Shown here: positions 26,045-35,228 of the stretch, one piece after another
Layout of the letters: the number at the start of each line of letters is the position of its first letter
How positions within the stretch are numbered: the first letter of the stretch is position 1
Assembly: GCA_903908715.1 (NCBI GenBank)
Contig: CAIVSY010000072.1
Span: forward strand, 1 to 46,208
DNA: 46,208 nucleotides
Direction: 5' to 3'
Source of the DNA: an uncultured bacterium
GTDB lineage: Bacteria > Verrucomicrobiota > Kiritimatiellia > CAIKKV01 > CAITUY01
Notes under the pieces: generated by a model
Told to the model about the DNA's origin: nothing
Database searches by the model: none
The model's input: the letters and a program-made list of their open reading frames with translations, nothing else
Made by a program: the position numbers and the translations under genes

Positions 26045-27697
26045 ATGCAGCCTTCGAACCTTGCGCAAGACTCGGCAACCCTGGTCCAGTCCATCGGGCA
26101 GACCATGAATATGGCCGCCCTGTATGGTGTTTCCCACAAGGTTACAGCCGCTTCCCTTGAATCCTCCTACCCCGTACTGGTGGCATTCCTGGCCGCTTAT
26201 GGGAACCTGGATATCAACGTCGTGGAAAACGGCGTCCTGATCAACGGAACCCCGACGGATGCGCCGCTGGCCACAACCCTGGCCAACCGCCTGACCGCAC
26301 GAAACCTGCTGAGTTTTGAAATCAACCCCGGATTCTCACTGGAGGAATATGTTGCACTCTTCCAGTTGCTCCTGATGCCGGCCGCACAATTACAGGGCAG
26401 TGTTGTCGATTACCTCAGGGTCGACAATGGGTTCCTTCATATCCAGCCGCGTGCTGTCGGCTACCGGCGGGTGGTGGAGGGGGAGGCCGCCGAGCCGGCA
26501 GGAGCGGACACGGCCGGAAGCGGAACCGGCGGGACTGCAGGCCAACCCTCCGGCGACGGTGCCGGCTCGGAGGAAAGCGCCGTACCCGCCGGCCCCGATC
26601 TGGAAAACGTCGTCGCCTTCCTCCGGGATGATGCCTCGGCGGATGTGCGCCGTTCCTCGGAAGATATCCGCGCGCTGGCCGGCGATGCGGAAAAACTGGC
26701 GGAGCTCATCCTGCGCACCGTGGAAGTCCGCGCCGCCGCCGCCAATCTCCAGGCGGGCGAATCCCTGAATGACATCGTGGTGGGTACCATCGGAAAAATC
26801 ATCTCCGAACTGACCCCGCCCACTGCCGTGCGAACCGAGAAGGGCCGAAAGCAGGCAAAGAAATCCCTGATGCTCCTCGAAAATGCCGTTCTCACCAAAC
26901 TCCAGAAATTCGCCGGCGATCCTGCCGCAACAGCCGCCGCCAACCTGATCCAGGATTCCGCCGAAGCCCTCGACCTCGAAGCCATGGCGGCCAAGTTCAT
27001 CAAGAACCGCAAAGCCACCGAGGAGTCCGCCGGCAAACTCCGCCGCGCCATCGACAAGGCTTCTTCCGACCCCGCTCAATTGAAGGAACTGCACGATGAC
27101 CTGACCAGCCAGGGACTCAGCGAGGAAGGCTGGCAGGAACTGAGTTTCCGGCCGCAGGCCAAGCCTGAAGCCGGGCCCGGCACCGGAGCCACCGGCGTGA
27201 CGGAAATCAAGACCCTGACCCTCCTGCTGGCCAAGCTGGGTGACGCCATCGAGCAGGAACGCCAAACCGAAGAGAAAACATCCTCCCCGGCCCTGCAGGA
27301 GGCCGTCGACGAGGCCAGGCGGCACATGGACGCTGTAGCCGCACAAACGGAACGAAAGATCAACACCCTGCGCCGGATGTTAAACCAGGAGACGGATGAT
27401 GCATCCTCGCCGCCCCCTACCCTTTCCAGGAAGGAACTCATGATCTTCCTCGCGGAAATCGGCCAGGAATTGAGTCAGCCCCTGACGGTCGTCACCGCCA
27501 GCATCGACATGCTTCTGGCGGAGAAAGGCGGCACTCTGACCGGGATGCAGAATGATCTGCTGGCCATGGCCGCCGACAGCAGCAGGAGGCTGGCCCACCT
27601 TGTGGATTGCATCATCCGCATCGGCGGCAATCCCGATTCACTGAAGCCGGATCTTGCGATCCTGACAGCCCTCGCCAGCCCCGCACACCATGGTTGA
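26045..27697 (+). CDS. Multi-domain protein with a histidine-less HisKA-like C-terminus
   Basis: I do not recognise a named family for the whole 550-residue protein. Residues 10-140 form an alpha/beta module (ALYGVSHKVT..., ENGVLINGTP) like the N-terminal regions of some bacterial HEAT or HD-GYP signalling proteins. A Gly/Ala/Glu-rich linker follows (145-185), then about 250 residues of charged helices. Residues 460-530 match a HisKA dimerisation domain in length and pattern (IFLAEIGQELSQPL...RRLAHLVDCII), but the phosphoacceptor position is Gln474 and no HATPase domain follows. It cannot autophosphorylate in the normal way. It may be a dimerisation or docking partner for a histidine kinase or phosphotransfer protein. 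Confidence 0.75.
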   Translation: MQPSNLAQDSATLVQSIGQTMNMAALYGVSHKVTAASLESSYPVLVAFLAAYGNLDINVVENGVLINGTPTDAPLATTLANRLTARNLLSFEINPGFSLEEYVALFQLLLMPAAQLQGSVVDYLRVDNGFLHIQPRAVGYRRVVEGEAAEPAGADTAGSGTGGTAGQPSGDGAGSEESAVPAGPDLENVVAFLRDDASADVRRSSEDIRALAGDAEKLAELILRTVEVRAAAANLQAGESLNDIVVGTIGKIISELTPPTAVRTEKGRKQAKKSLMLLENAVLTKLQKFAGDPAATAAANLIQDSAEALDLEAMAAKFIKNRKATEESAGKLRRAIDKASSDPAQLKELHDDLTSQGLSEEGWQELSFRPQAKPEAGPGTGATGVTEIKTLTLLLAKLGDAIEQERQTEEKTSSPALQEAVDEARRHMDAVAAQTERKINTLRRMLNQETDDASSPPPTLSRKELMIFLAEIGQELSQPLTVVTASIDMLLAEKGGTLTGMQNDLLAMAADSSRRLAHLVDCIIRIGGNPDSLKPDLAILTALASPAHHG

Positions 27698-27722
27698 CGG
27701 GTCCCCGGCGCCGGGAAGCAAA

Positions 27723-27940
27723 CCCCTCACCTCGATCCTCTCCCGCAAGGGGAGAGGAAGTAATCCACACCTCACTCCCCGTTGATGCGAGAAGGAGTCA
27801 TCCGCATCTCCCTCGCTCGCAACGGGAGAACATATAATCCACAACTCCCTCTCCCTTGACGGGAGATAAATTCATCCACTCCTCCCTCTCCCTTGACGGG
27901 AGAGGGCCGGGGTGAGGGTGTCTTGAACTGCATCGTTCCG
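27723..27940. repeat. Palindromic mosaic repeat cluster 1
   Basis: The gap of about 245 bases between the HisKA-like gene and lolD is filled by this element. The left end is CCCCTCACCTCGATCCTCTC. Inside are units of about 38 bases, each a short hairpin (CTCCC...GGGAG). The right end is GGGGTGAGGGTGTCTTG followed by a CATCG word. The two ends are inverted relative to each other. It is the same family as the clusters at 38441, 41689 and 42033. Confidence 0.75.
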
Positions 27941-27942
27941 GC

Positions 27943-28629
27943 TTACCCCGCGACCAGGCAGCCGTCCCGCATATGAATGACCCGGTCGCACCGGGCGGCG
28001 ATCTCGTCGTTATGCGTCACAAGGACCAGGGTGCGCCCTTTTTCGCGGGTAAGGGCAAACAGGCATGCCAGTATATGCCCGCCCGTGGCGGTATCGAGAT
28101 TGCCGGTCGGTTCATCGGCGAGCACAAGTTCGGGTTCGTTAATCAACGCCCGCGCGAGCGCCACACGCTGCTGCTCGCCCCCGGACAGTTCAAGCGGGGT
28201 ATGAGGCAGTCTTTCACCGAGCCCCACAGCTTCCAGCAATTCACGGGCTTTGCGCTTGTGGGCATCGGCCATTTTCCGCATTGCCCACAAGGTCATCGTC
28301 GGCAGGAGAACATTCTCCATGACATCCAGTTCCGGGAGCAGGTGATAGGATTGGAACACAAAGCCCACATGCCGCGCCCGCAACGCCGTCCTTTCCCGCG
28401 CCGAAAGACGGTACAGGTCACGCCCCTTGAAGAACACCTGACCGGAGGACGGCTCATCCAGGCCGCCGAGGGCATGCAGCAGTGTACTCTTGCCCGCTCC
28501 GCTGGGCCCGACAATGGCCACGGTCTCCCCGGGCTCGATTGCCGCGGAAACCCCCTTGAGGACCTGGAGCGGACGTCCCCCCATCACATACGTCTTCGTG
28601 ATCCCTTCCGCCTGTGCAATGAAATCCAT
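27943..28629 (-). CDS. lolD: Lipoprotein-release type ABC transporter ATPase
   Basis: This is the ATPase of the LolCDE-type transporter that extracts lipoproteins from the inner membrane. It has Walker A GPSGAGKST, Q-loop FVFQSYHLLPELDV, signature LSGGEQQR, Walker B LVLADEPTG and the switch His in VTHND. I chose ATG 28629 because the protein then starts at the conserved TKTY/VLKGV region. ATG 28659 overlaps the lolC end by eight bases and would add ten residues, and translational coupling there is equally possible. It is last in a minus-strand gene string that includes lolC and lysS. Related MacB-type ATPases differ little, so LolD is assigned partly from its partner. Confidence 0.87.
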   Translation of the reverse strand: MDFIAQAEGITKTYVMGGRPLQVLKGVSAAIEPGETVAIVGPSGAGKSTLLHALGGLDEPSSGQVFFKGRDLYRLSARERTALRARHVGFVFQSYHLLPELDVMENVLLPTMTLWAMRKMADAHKRKARELLEAVGLGERLPHTPLELSGGEQQRVALARALINEPELVLADEPTGNLDTATGGHILACLFALTREKGRTLVLVTHNDEIAARCDRVIHMRDGCLVAG

Positions 28630-28651
28630 CGTGGACCGCCGTTCCTTTTCC

Positions 28652-29875
28652 CTACTCATGCCGCAGGGCCCGCACGGGATCCAGCCGTGCGGCCCGCCAT
28701 GCGGGGATCAATCCCGCCAGAGTGCAGATGATAATGACAGACCCCGCCACCACCGCGACATCGACCACCGAGGTCCGGGATGGAATCTCGCTCAGCCGGT
28801 ACAGTTCCTTCGGGAACAATTCCAGGTTGAAGGTGTCGGAAAGCCAGCGCAGCAAGTCGTTCCGGTACCGCAACGCCAGGAGCGCCGTGCCAATACCGGC
28901 CGTTGTCCCTATCATTCCCTCCACCCAGCCCAGCCAGAAAAAGATACGCATCACGCTTCCAGAGGAAAAGCCCACCGCCTTGAGCAGGCCGATCTCGCGC
29001 GTCTTCTGCACTGTAACGGTGATCAGCGTATTGGTGATCCCGAACGCGGCCACCACCGTGATAAAGATCAGCAGGAAGAACATCATGTTCTTCTCCACCC
29101 GCAGGGCACTGAACAGCTGGCGGTTCTGTTCCATCCAGGTCTCCACATAGAAATCCGTGCCCAGCAGGTTCCGGATCCTTCCGCCGGTCTCCTGGGCACG
29201 GTAGGGCTCCTTCGTCATGATCCGGATGGCCTGTACTCCCTCCTCAAGACCCGCGAGTTCCCGCCCCATCTCGACGGAGCAGAGGACAAACCCCATGTCG
29301 TATTCCCACATGCCGACCTCATAGATGCCGGCAATGGTCAACTCCTCGGGCAACGCGATCTCATCGCGCGAGACAAAGTTCTTCGGGGCATTGAGCAGGA
29401 TCCGGTCCCCCACCCCGACTCCCATGCGGCGGGCAAGGTCGGCGCCCAGCACCACGCCCTTCCCATCCGGCGCAAAAGTGCCCGCAACCATGCTCGCAGG
29501 AATACGACTGACAGTCTTTTCGCGTTCCCGGTCCACCCCGCGCAACACCGGCGTGTAGATGCGGCCGCCATGCTCGATGACCACCGGCGTCTCGATCGAG
29601 GGGGCCACACCCGCCACGCCGGGCACAGAGGCAATGCGTCGCATCGCCTCTTCCTCCTCCTGGATCCCGCCGGGCGCCACCACGGTCAGGTGCGCGTTGA
29701 ATCCCAGTATCTTGTCGCGCCACATATCGTCAAACCCGCTCATGACGGAAAGCACGATGATCAGCACGGCCACCCCGAGCAGGACGCCCAGGATGGATAT
29801 GATGGTGACCACCGAGAAATACGTGCGCTTGGGCTTCAGATACTTCAGCGCCAGGAATAGGGAAAACGGCATCAT
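28652..29875 (-). CDS. lolC: LolC/LolE-family ABC transporter permease
   Basis: This 407-residue inner-membrane permease has an N-terminal helix (FSVVTIISILGVLLGVAVLIIVLSVMSGF), a large periplasmic MacB-like domain (about 60-255), and three C-terminal helices of the FtsX fold ending in PVRALRHE. The start MMPFSLFLALKYLKPKR is the standard LolC/E opening (FExxIALRYL...). Only one permease gene is present, as in systems using a LolC/E homodimer. It begins 12 bases after the lysS stop and overlaps the start of the lolD frame. Confidence 0.88.
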   Translation of the reverse strand: MMPFSLFLALKYLKPKRTYFSVVTIISILGVLLGVAVLIIVLSVMSGFDDMWRDKILGFNAHLTVVAPGGIQEEEEAMRRIASVPGVAGVAPSIETPVVIEHGGRIYTPVLRGVDREREKTVSRIPASMVAGTFAPDGKGVVLGADLARRMGVGVGDRILLNAPKNFVSRDEIALPEELTIAGIYEVGMWEYDMGFVLCSVEMGRELAGLEEGVQAIRIMTKEPYRAQETGGRIRNLLGTDFYVETWMEQNRQLFSALRVEKNMMFFLLIFITVVAAFGITNTLITVTVQKTREIGLLKAVGFSSGSVMRIFFWLGWVEGMIGTTAGIGTALLALRYRNDLLRWLSDTFNLELFPKELYRLSEIPSRTSVVDVAVVAGSVIIICTLAGLIPAWRAARLDPVRALRHE

Positions 29876-29886
29876 GACCGGATCAT

Positions 29887-31329
29887 TCAACCTTCCCTCG
29901 GTTTCAGCTGCGGGAACAGGATCACATCGCGGATGGCATCGCAACCGGTCAGGGTCATCACCAGCCGGTCGATACCGATTCCCATCCCGCCGGCCGGAGG
30001 CATTCCATGCTCCATGGCCGTCAGGAAATCCTCATCCACCTTCTGGGCATCTTCCCCCGCCTGGGCCTCGAACCGTTTCCGCTGCTCGATGGGGTCATTG
30101 AGTTCGGAATAGCCGGGGGCGATTTCCTTGCCGCCGATGACCAGTTCAAAAACGTCGACCACAGAGGGGTCATCCTCGCAGCGCTTCGCGAGGGGAACCA
30201 GTTCCGCGGGCAACCGGGTGACGAAGGTGGGATCCTGCAGGGTCTTCTCGATCAGCTTGGAATAGACCTCCTGGGTGATCTCCGCCTCGCCCCACGCCGG
30301 GTCGATATGCACTCCCGCGGCATCCGCTTTGCGTCCCATATCAGCCTTGTCGAGCGCGAACCAGTCGTTGCCCATGCGTTCCTTCACCAGGTCCCGGTAG
30401 GGAACCTCACGCCAGGGCGGGGTCAGGTTGATCGGCGCCTCGTCCGTCCCGACCTTCAGGGTTCCCATCACCTTTTCCGCCACGTGCACCACCATGGCCT
30501 CGACCAGCGCCTTCATCCCGCGCATATCGGAATAGGCCTCGTAGATCTCGATCATGGTGAATTCCGGATTGTGCGTACGGGACAAACCCTCGTTGCGGAA
30601 ATTGCGGTTCAGTTCGAACACCTTGTCGTAACCGCCAACCAGGAGCCGCTTGAGGTACAATTCCGGCGCAATCCGCAGGTACATCCGGGTATCCAGGGCC
30701 TCGTAGCGCGTGATGAACGGGCGGGCCGCCGCACCCCCGGGCTGGGGCTGCATCATCGGGGTCTCCACCTCCTGGAAATCGAGCCGGCAAAGATATTCTC
30801 GGATCTCGCGGATGATCGCGGAACGCCGGGCAAACACCTGCCGCGACTCGGCATTCGCCACCAGGTCAAGATACCGCTGGCGATAGCGCTGATCGGTATC
30901 CTTCAGACCGTGCCATTTCTCCGGAAGCGGGAGCAAGGCCTTGGAAAGCAATTCCCAGCGGTCGATCTTTACCGTCTTCTCGCCGGTCCTCGTGGTGAAC
31001 AGCGTGCCTTCCACCCCGATGTGATCCCCCAGGTCAAGACGCTTGAAGGCCGCATACGACTCCTCGCCCAGATGATTCTTCATCGCGTAGACCTGGAGGC
31101 GTTCGGATGCGTCCCGCAAGTCGGCAAACAGGCTTTTCCCCATGTCGCGCGAGGTGGTCAGGCGGCCGGCCACCCGGACCGGCTTGCCTTCCTCGAACGC
31201 CGCGACAACATCCGCCAGGCGCCCGGACCGGGCAAAGGCCCGTCCAAAGGGCCGGTAGCCCATTTCCCGCAAGGCCTCCATGTTCTTGAGGCGCTGTTCC
31301 ACTATCTCGTTTGAAACCGGCTCAGTCAT
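29887..31329 (-). CDS. lysS: Lysyl-tRNA synthetase, class II
   Basis: It charges tRNA-Lys with lysine. The 480 residues have an N-terminal OB-fold anticodon-binding domain (RVAGRLTTSRDMGKSLFADLRD) and a class II catalytic core. Motif 2 is FRNEGLSRTHNPEFTMIEIYEAY, split by the usual loop, and motif 3 is GMGIGIDRLVMTLTG. It has the typical LysS QRYRQRYLDL segment. ATG 31329 overlaps the end of the upstream gene by eight bases and is preceded by GGGGAAAA. ATG 31341 would include that site within the coding sequence. Confidence 0.94.
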   Translation of the reverse strand: MTEPVSNEIVEQRLKNMEALREMGYRPFGRAFARSGRLADVVAAFEEGKPVRVAGRLTTSRDMGKSLFADLRDASERLQVYAMKNHLGEESYAAFKRLDLGDHIGVEGTLFTTRTGEKTVKIDRWELLSKALLPLPEKWHGLKDTDQRYRQRYLDLVANAESRQVFARRSAIIREIREYLCRLDFQEVETPMMQPQPGGAAARPFITRYEALDTRMYLRIAPELYLKRLLVGGYDKVFELNRNFRNEGLSRTHNPEFTMIEIYEAYSDMRGMKALVEAMVVHVAEKVMGTLKVGTDEAPINLTPPWREVPYRDLVKERMGNDWFALDKADMGRKADAAGVHIDPAWGEAEITQEVYSKLIEKTLQDPTFVTRLPAELVPLAKRCEDDPSVVDVFELVIGGKEIAPGYSELNDPIEQRKRFEAQAGEDAQKVDEDFLTAMEHGMPPAGGMGIGIDRLVMTLTGCDAIRDVILFPQLKPREG

Positions 31330-32584
31330 GCTTTTCCCCAATCAAGGTTTTCCCGTCCAGAAGCTTCTGGATCTGTTCACGCAAGGTCTTTTCCAGATCG
31401 GGGATCCAGCCGATATGGACCGCCTGAACCGTGCCATCCTTCCCGATCAGCACAGTCTGGGGAATCCCCTGCACCTGGTAGGCCTGGCCCACCTTGCCGT
31501 CGGCATCCAGCGCGACCGGGCAGGTGAGTTTCTCCTTCTCCAGGAATTTCCGGACATCATCGGCCTGTTCCTGCTGGTTGATAGCATAGAGCACCACACC
31601 CTTATCCTTGAATTCCGCGGCCACCTTGGCCAGTATCGGCAGGGAACGGCGGCACGGGCCGCACCATGTGGCCCAGAAATCAAGGATGGTCACCGTCTCG
31701 CCAAGCTTTCCGGCCGGGACCGTGGCATCGCCGCCATCGAGCAATTCCAGCGAAAAGGTCGGCGCCGGCTTCCCAATCAGCGCATCCATCTCCGGTTCAG
31801 TCTCATCAGCGCTGTCCCCGAACAGCGAATCCATCCGGGTGGCGCCTTCCGGGGCGCGGAACACAAAGGTATCAGCCGGAAGGTCCGCATCCAGCACCCA
31901 GTCGGAGAAGCGGTTGACAAACGTCATCTTCATCGCTTTCAAGCCGGGCATCATTTCGGCGCCCTGCGCCATGGTCTCGCCGGACATATCAGTCATCACC
32001 CTGAGTACGACCGGGTTGTCGTTCGTGGTGACCCACATCTCCCAGTTGAAGTCCTCCTGTGTGAACCGCAGGTGATCGCATTCCCGGCCATCGAGGGTGA
32101 CCCGGCCCACATGGGTTGCCTTGTTCACTCCCTCCAGGAGCGATGCCCGCACATCTTCCCGCAGGAGGTTATCCACAAACATCATGTTGGCGCCCATGGC
32201 GCTGATGGCCTGGAAAAGCTCCTCGTAGTTCTTGGGCGCGGCCCCCGTGACATAACGGTTCATCATCAGCAAAAGGGAGTTCAGGTTGGTCCCGTCGGAC
32301 ACGACCGTGAAGGTCGGCAGGCCCTTGACATACCGCATCGCGAATTTGGCGGGCCGTTCCGCGGCGATGGCATAGGTGGTGGTAATCTCCTGGCGCATGC
32401 CTTCCATCTCATTGCGCATCTCCAGGGTCATCCTGCAGGAGAATTTTCCGGCCTTCTGGAGGGTTTCGGCCACCTTGACAAGAACGGCATCGACCTTTGG
32501 ATCGATCGCACCGCCTGTTCCTTCTTCCGCACCGATTGCCCATGTGGCCATCATCGCCATCGCAAGAACCATCCAGTTTTTCAT
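31322..32584 (-). CDS. Exported LolA-like (DUF2092-type) / TlpA thioredoxin fusion
   Basis: This 420-residue secreted protein has a signal peptide at 1-18. Residues about 28-250 resemble the LolA/DUF2092 half-barrel fold that binds lipoprotein or lipid acyl chains (YAIAAERPAKFAMRY, GTNLNSLL, VTLDGRECDHLRFTQ, WEMWVTTNDNPVVLRV). Residues about 268-418 form a TlpA-like thioredoxin domain (IGKPAPTFSLELLDG, then FWATWCGPCRRSLP with Cys308/Cys311, cis-Pro in GIPQTVLI). It probably works in the periplasm as a redox protein. The C-terminal part is certain in family, the N-terminal assignment is by pattern. It lies directly upstream of lysS-lolC-lolD. Confidence 0.82.
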   Translation of the reverse strand: MKNWMVLAMAMMATWAIGAEEGTGGAIDPKVDAVLVKVAETLQKAGKFSCRMTLEMRNEMEGMRQEITTTYAIAAERPAKFAMRYVKGLPTFTVVSDGTNLNSLLLMMNRYVTGAAPKNYEELFQAISAMGANMMFVDNLLREDVRASLLEGVNKATHVGRVTLDGRECDHLRFTQEDFNWEMWVTTNDNPVVLRVMTDMSGETMAQGAEMMPGLKAMKMTFVNRFSDWVLDADLPADTFVFRAPEGATRMDSLFGDSADETEPEMDALIGKPAPTFSLELLDGGDATVPAGKLGETVTILDFWATWCGPCRRSLPILAKVAAEFKDKGVVLYAINQQEQADDVRKFLEKEKLTCPVALDADGKVGQAYQVQGIPQTVLIGKDGTVQAVHIGWIPDLEKTLREQIQKLLDGKTLIGEKHD

Positions 32585-32602
32585 TTCGTCCTTTCCTTCC
32601 TG

Positions 32603-33106
32603 TTATGCCTGCTGCCCGTGCAGGAACGGCAGATTCACGCAGTCTCCTGTCTCAACAAAATCGCCCGCGCAGAAGCGGGCCCCTTCCTGCGTCATGGCCA
32701 TGTATTTTCCCGTGGCCGTCGCAAGCAGGGTTCCGTCCTCGTCCAGGATCCGCCCTTCGGCGGCCACCAGCTTCGTCCTGGCGAAACCCGTCCAACCCTC
32801 GGCACGGATCTTCCTGCCTACCGATACGGGTACCTTGAGGCGCACGGTCAGTTCTGCCGCCACACTGGCTTCGCGGAACGTGAGGATCGCGGCCCATGTC
32901 ATCACCTCGTCCAGCAAGGTCATTAGCAATCCGCCGTGGACCAGGTGCCGCCAACCCAGATCCGCCTCGCGGGTGACATGATCGAGGACGACCCGGTCCC
33001 CCTCGATCCTGGAGCGGAGCCTGAGCCCGTGTGCGTTCTCCTCCCCGCAGATGAAGCAGGATTTCGTCCAGGGCAGGATGCCAGATGTGTATTCCCAGTT
33101 GGCCAT
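32603..33106 (-). CDS. Hotdog-fold (PaaI/YbgC-like) thioesterase
   Basis: This is a small cytoplasmic acyl-CoA thioesterase-like protein of 167 residues with one hotdog domain. CFICGEENAHGLRL at the start, the HGG segment (WRHLVHGGLLMTLLDEVMTWAA) and the strand pattern ELTVRLKVPVSVGRKIRAEGW are typical of the PaaI-type branch. The substrate is unknown. It starts eight bases after the LemA-like stop, with no obvious ribosome site, so it is likely coupled to that gene. Confidence 0.83.
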   Translation of the reverse strand: MANWEYTSGILPWTKSCFICGEENAHGLRLRSRIEGDRVVLDHVTREADLGWRHLVHGGLLMTLLDEVMTWAAILTFREASVAAELTVRLKVPVSVGRKIRAEGWTGFARTKLVAAEGRILDEDGTLLATATGKYMAMTQEGARFCAGDFVETGDCVNLPFLHGQQA

Positions 33107-33114
33107 GGTCGGGT

Positions 33115-33621
33115 CTAGTACAAAGCGGCTTTCCGGCAGAAACCGAGCGCCACGAACACCCTTGCGATTCCCCGGTCGAGAAGGGCGTTCAGGGTCTCCG
33201 CCTGCCGGTTATAGATCTCCTTGTGCATCAGGATGCGCGTATACTGATCGGAAAGCCGCTTGCGCAAGCCGTCCAGCGTATCCCGGCCGCCTGTTTCCGG
33301 AGCGGCATCCACCATGGCAAACAGCCGGTTCAGCGCGGAAGTCAACCGGGCCTCGGCCTGGGAACATTCGGTTACCGTGGCGACATGGTCCGCCAGGTCA
33401 CACGCGTTGCCGATCACATCCACCACCTGAGAGGCATCGGTATGAGCGGCGGCAACCACATAGGGCACCATCTCCCGGCGCGCCATGAGTTCCTTGCGAA
33501 GGGCGGCCCAGGCTTCCTCGACCTCGTGTCGGGCGAATTCCAGCGCCCGCGAAGTCTGAGCCAGCCAAAGCGCAAAGGAGACCCCGGCCATTCCAAGGAT
33601 TATGTAGGCCAATGCCAGCAT
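33115..33621 (-). CDS. LemA-like membrane protein
   Basis: This 168-residue protein has an N-terminal transmembrane helix (LALAYIILGMAGVSFALWL). The helical region ARHEVEEAWAALRKELMARREMVPYVV follows the LemA pattern (VxxAWxxxxxxLxxRxxLIPxLV), and a C-terminal helix has IYNRQAETLNALLDRGIARVFVALGF, the usual YN...N.....P/F..xxA..xGF tail. LemA proteins are of unknown function. I chose ATG 33621 because AAGGCGG precedes it; an ATG at 33663 lacks a site. Confidence 0.75.
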   Translation of the reverse strand: MLALAYIILGMAGVSFALWLAQTSRALEFARHEVEEAWAALRKELMARREMVPYVVAAAHTDASQVVDVIGNACDLADHVATVTECSQAEARLTSALNRLFAMVDAAPETGGRDTLDGLRKRLSDQYTRILMHKEIYNRQAETLNALLDRGIARVFVALGFCRKAALY

Positions 33622-33776
33622 TTCTTCCGCCTTTTCGGTGCCGGCGCCCACCGGCACATCCATCTTGTGTACTATCTTTCCCGCCCTGCATCAATCAAAA
33701 GGGAACCGCTCGGGTATCCATCACCCGGTCACCGGGTGGTGGCACTCGGGGCAGGGACGGCGCACAGGGGCCGGGG

Positions 33777-35174
33777 TCACGCCTTTCCGAGCAACACATC
33801 CCCATCGATCCGGAAACCCGCGGGCAACCGGGCCTGCAGGGTCTCCGCAGAATGGGCATAGACGGGATCAACCTCGATCCGGCAGGTCAGGCGGCCTGCG
33901 TCATCACGAGGCACCCGGACCCCGGCGGCCGCGAACCATCGGGCGAATTTCTCCATCATCGCCATCCGGGACGTGGCGGGAGAGTCCTCGCCCTCGGCAT
34001 TTTTGACCGGGGCGAATTCCTCCTCCCGCGCAAACTCGAGCAGCAGGGCCGCGCTTGCGTCCGGCAAGGCATCGAAGATGAACTTCTCAAACTTGCAGGC
34101 GTTCGACTTGTCCGGCTTGCACGTCGTTCCGGATTCGTCGCAATACGGCACTTTCTTATGCGCCGGATGCAAGGGGAGACCGGCGGCAACTTCCTGGCGG
34201 AGGAAGGCCAGCGAAAACACGTGGATCGCAACACTCCCGAACTTGAAAGGGAGTTCGCCATCCGGCCGGCGGGCCTGCTTCTGAGCGTCGGTCAACTCGG
34301 TATATTCCACCACCGCCTGGCGCCCTTCACGCAGCACCACAACCCCCAATCCTTCCGCGGGGTCCCGCTTGGCGCAGACCTTGAGGGACATCTCGGCCCC
34401 ATGCTTCAGGTGACACCCGATGAACACGGGGTCGGCAATTTCGACCATGGGATTGTCCACCTGGAAGTAGAACAACGTGGTCAAGCCCCGCCGTTCCATA
34501 TCCGCCAGCATTCCCGTGCGGTCCAGCGCCGTCAGGATGCCGCCATGGCCATCCGGCGCCAGGAACAGACGGCCGGGCGACTCAAGCACCATGCGGCCAT
34601 CCGGCCAGAATGCCGGGAGCGTACCCTGCACAAAGAATTTCACACGTTCCGGATCCAGCCCGAAATAACCGCAGGACTGGAAAAAACGGCGGGTATCGGC
34701 ATCATTCCCCTCGCTGGTCATGATGTAGAAGGGCACCTTGGCGGAATAGGCCTTTTCCAGTGCGAGGATCTTCCGGGCATGGATCTCGAAGAGCGAGGCA
34801 CCGCTGACAGGCCCCAGGGCATACGTTCCCTTCGGCCCGTCATAGCCAAGCCGCGTGCCCTGCCCGCCCGCCACAAGGAGGATGCCCACCTTGCCCTCAC
34901 GTAACGCCTGCTCCCCGATCCGCCGGGGCTCCCGCTCTTCCCCGCCCCTTAACGACACCACAGGAGCCGGCTGAATATCCTTATGAGCCGTTGCGTCTTC
35001 CCTCGCAGCGGGAGATCCCAACAGCGTCCGGATCCGCTCGATGGTCCTCAGGTCCAACTCCTCGATCTGCTTCAGCAATCCGGCGCGGCCGCCTTGATCC
35101 AGCTGTGACCAGAACCGCAAGACATGTTCCTGTCCCAGCCGCTGCAACACTTCTCTCGCTTGCTCGTACGTCAC
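33777..35174 (-). CDS. UDP-sugar pyrophosphorylase (UDPGP type 1; UDP-GlcNAc/UDP-Glc)
   Basis: It makes a UDP-sugar from UTP and a sugar-1-phosphate. The signature is LLVAGGQGTRLGYDGPKG, followed by PFYIMTSEGND, FFVQGTLPAF, PDGHGGILTAL and the metal-binding VDNPMV. This is the eukaryote-like AGX/UAP family, not GalU or GlmU. GTG 35174 is chosen because GGAGG lies six bases upstream and the protein then begins TYEQAREVLQRLGQEHVL as in relatives; ATG 35189 adds five residues and contains that site. It lies downstream of the TPR gene, 54 bases apart. Confidence 0.87.
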   Translation of the reverse strand: MTYEQAREVLQRLGQEHVLRFWSQLDQGGRAGLLKQIEELDLRTIERIRTLLGSPAAREDATAHKDIQPAPVVSLRGGEEREPRRIGEQALREGKVGILLVAGGQGTRLGYDGPKGTYALGPVSGASLFEIHARKILALEKAYSAKVPFYIMTSEGNDADTRRFFQSCGYFGLDPERVKFFVQGTLPAFWPDGRMVLESPGRLFLAPDGHGGILTALDRTGMLADMERRGLTTLFYFQVDNPMVEIADPVFIGCHLKHGAEMSLKVCAKRDPAEGLGVVVLREGRQAVVEYTELTDAQKQARRPDGELPFKFGSVAIHVFSLAFLRQEVAAGLPLHPAHKKVPYCDESGTTCKPDKSNACKFEKFIFDALPDASAALLLEFAREEEFAPVKNAEGEDSPATSRMAMMEKFARWFAAAGVRVPRDDAGRLTCRIEVDPVYAHSAETLQARLPAGFRIDGDVLLGKA

Positions 35175-35228
35175 AACTTTCCTCCCCATCCCCCATTAAC
35201 CATGCTTCACTTCCGCATCAGCCCTTCT

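Noticed and set aside
31280..32926. Open plus-strand frame of 548 codons
   Set aside because: It is antisense to the TlpA fusion and the thioesterase, both of which have clear motifs. Composition is that of a shadow frame.
33719..33780. A minus-strand mini-frame of about 20 codons with a CPEC motif, overlapping the pyrophosphorylase stop (GTGA), with a short hairpin
   Set aside because: It recalls the start of YacG-type zinc proteins, but is too short and meets a stop before any second Cys pair. The hairpin has no U tract, so I do not call a terminator.
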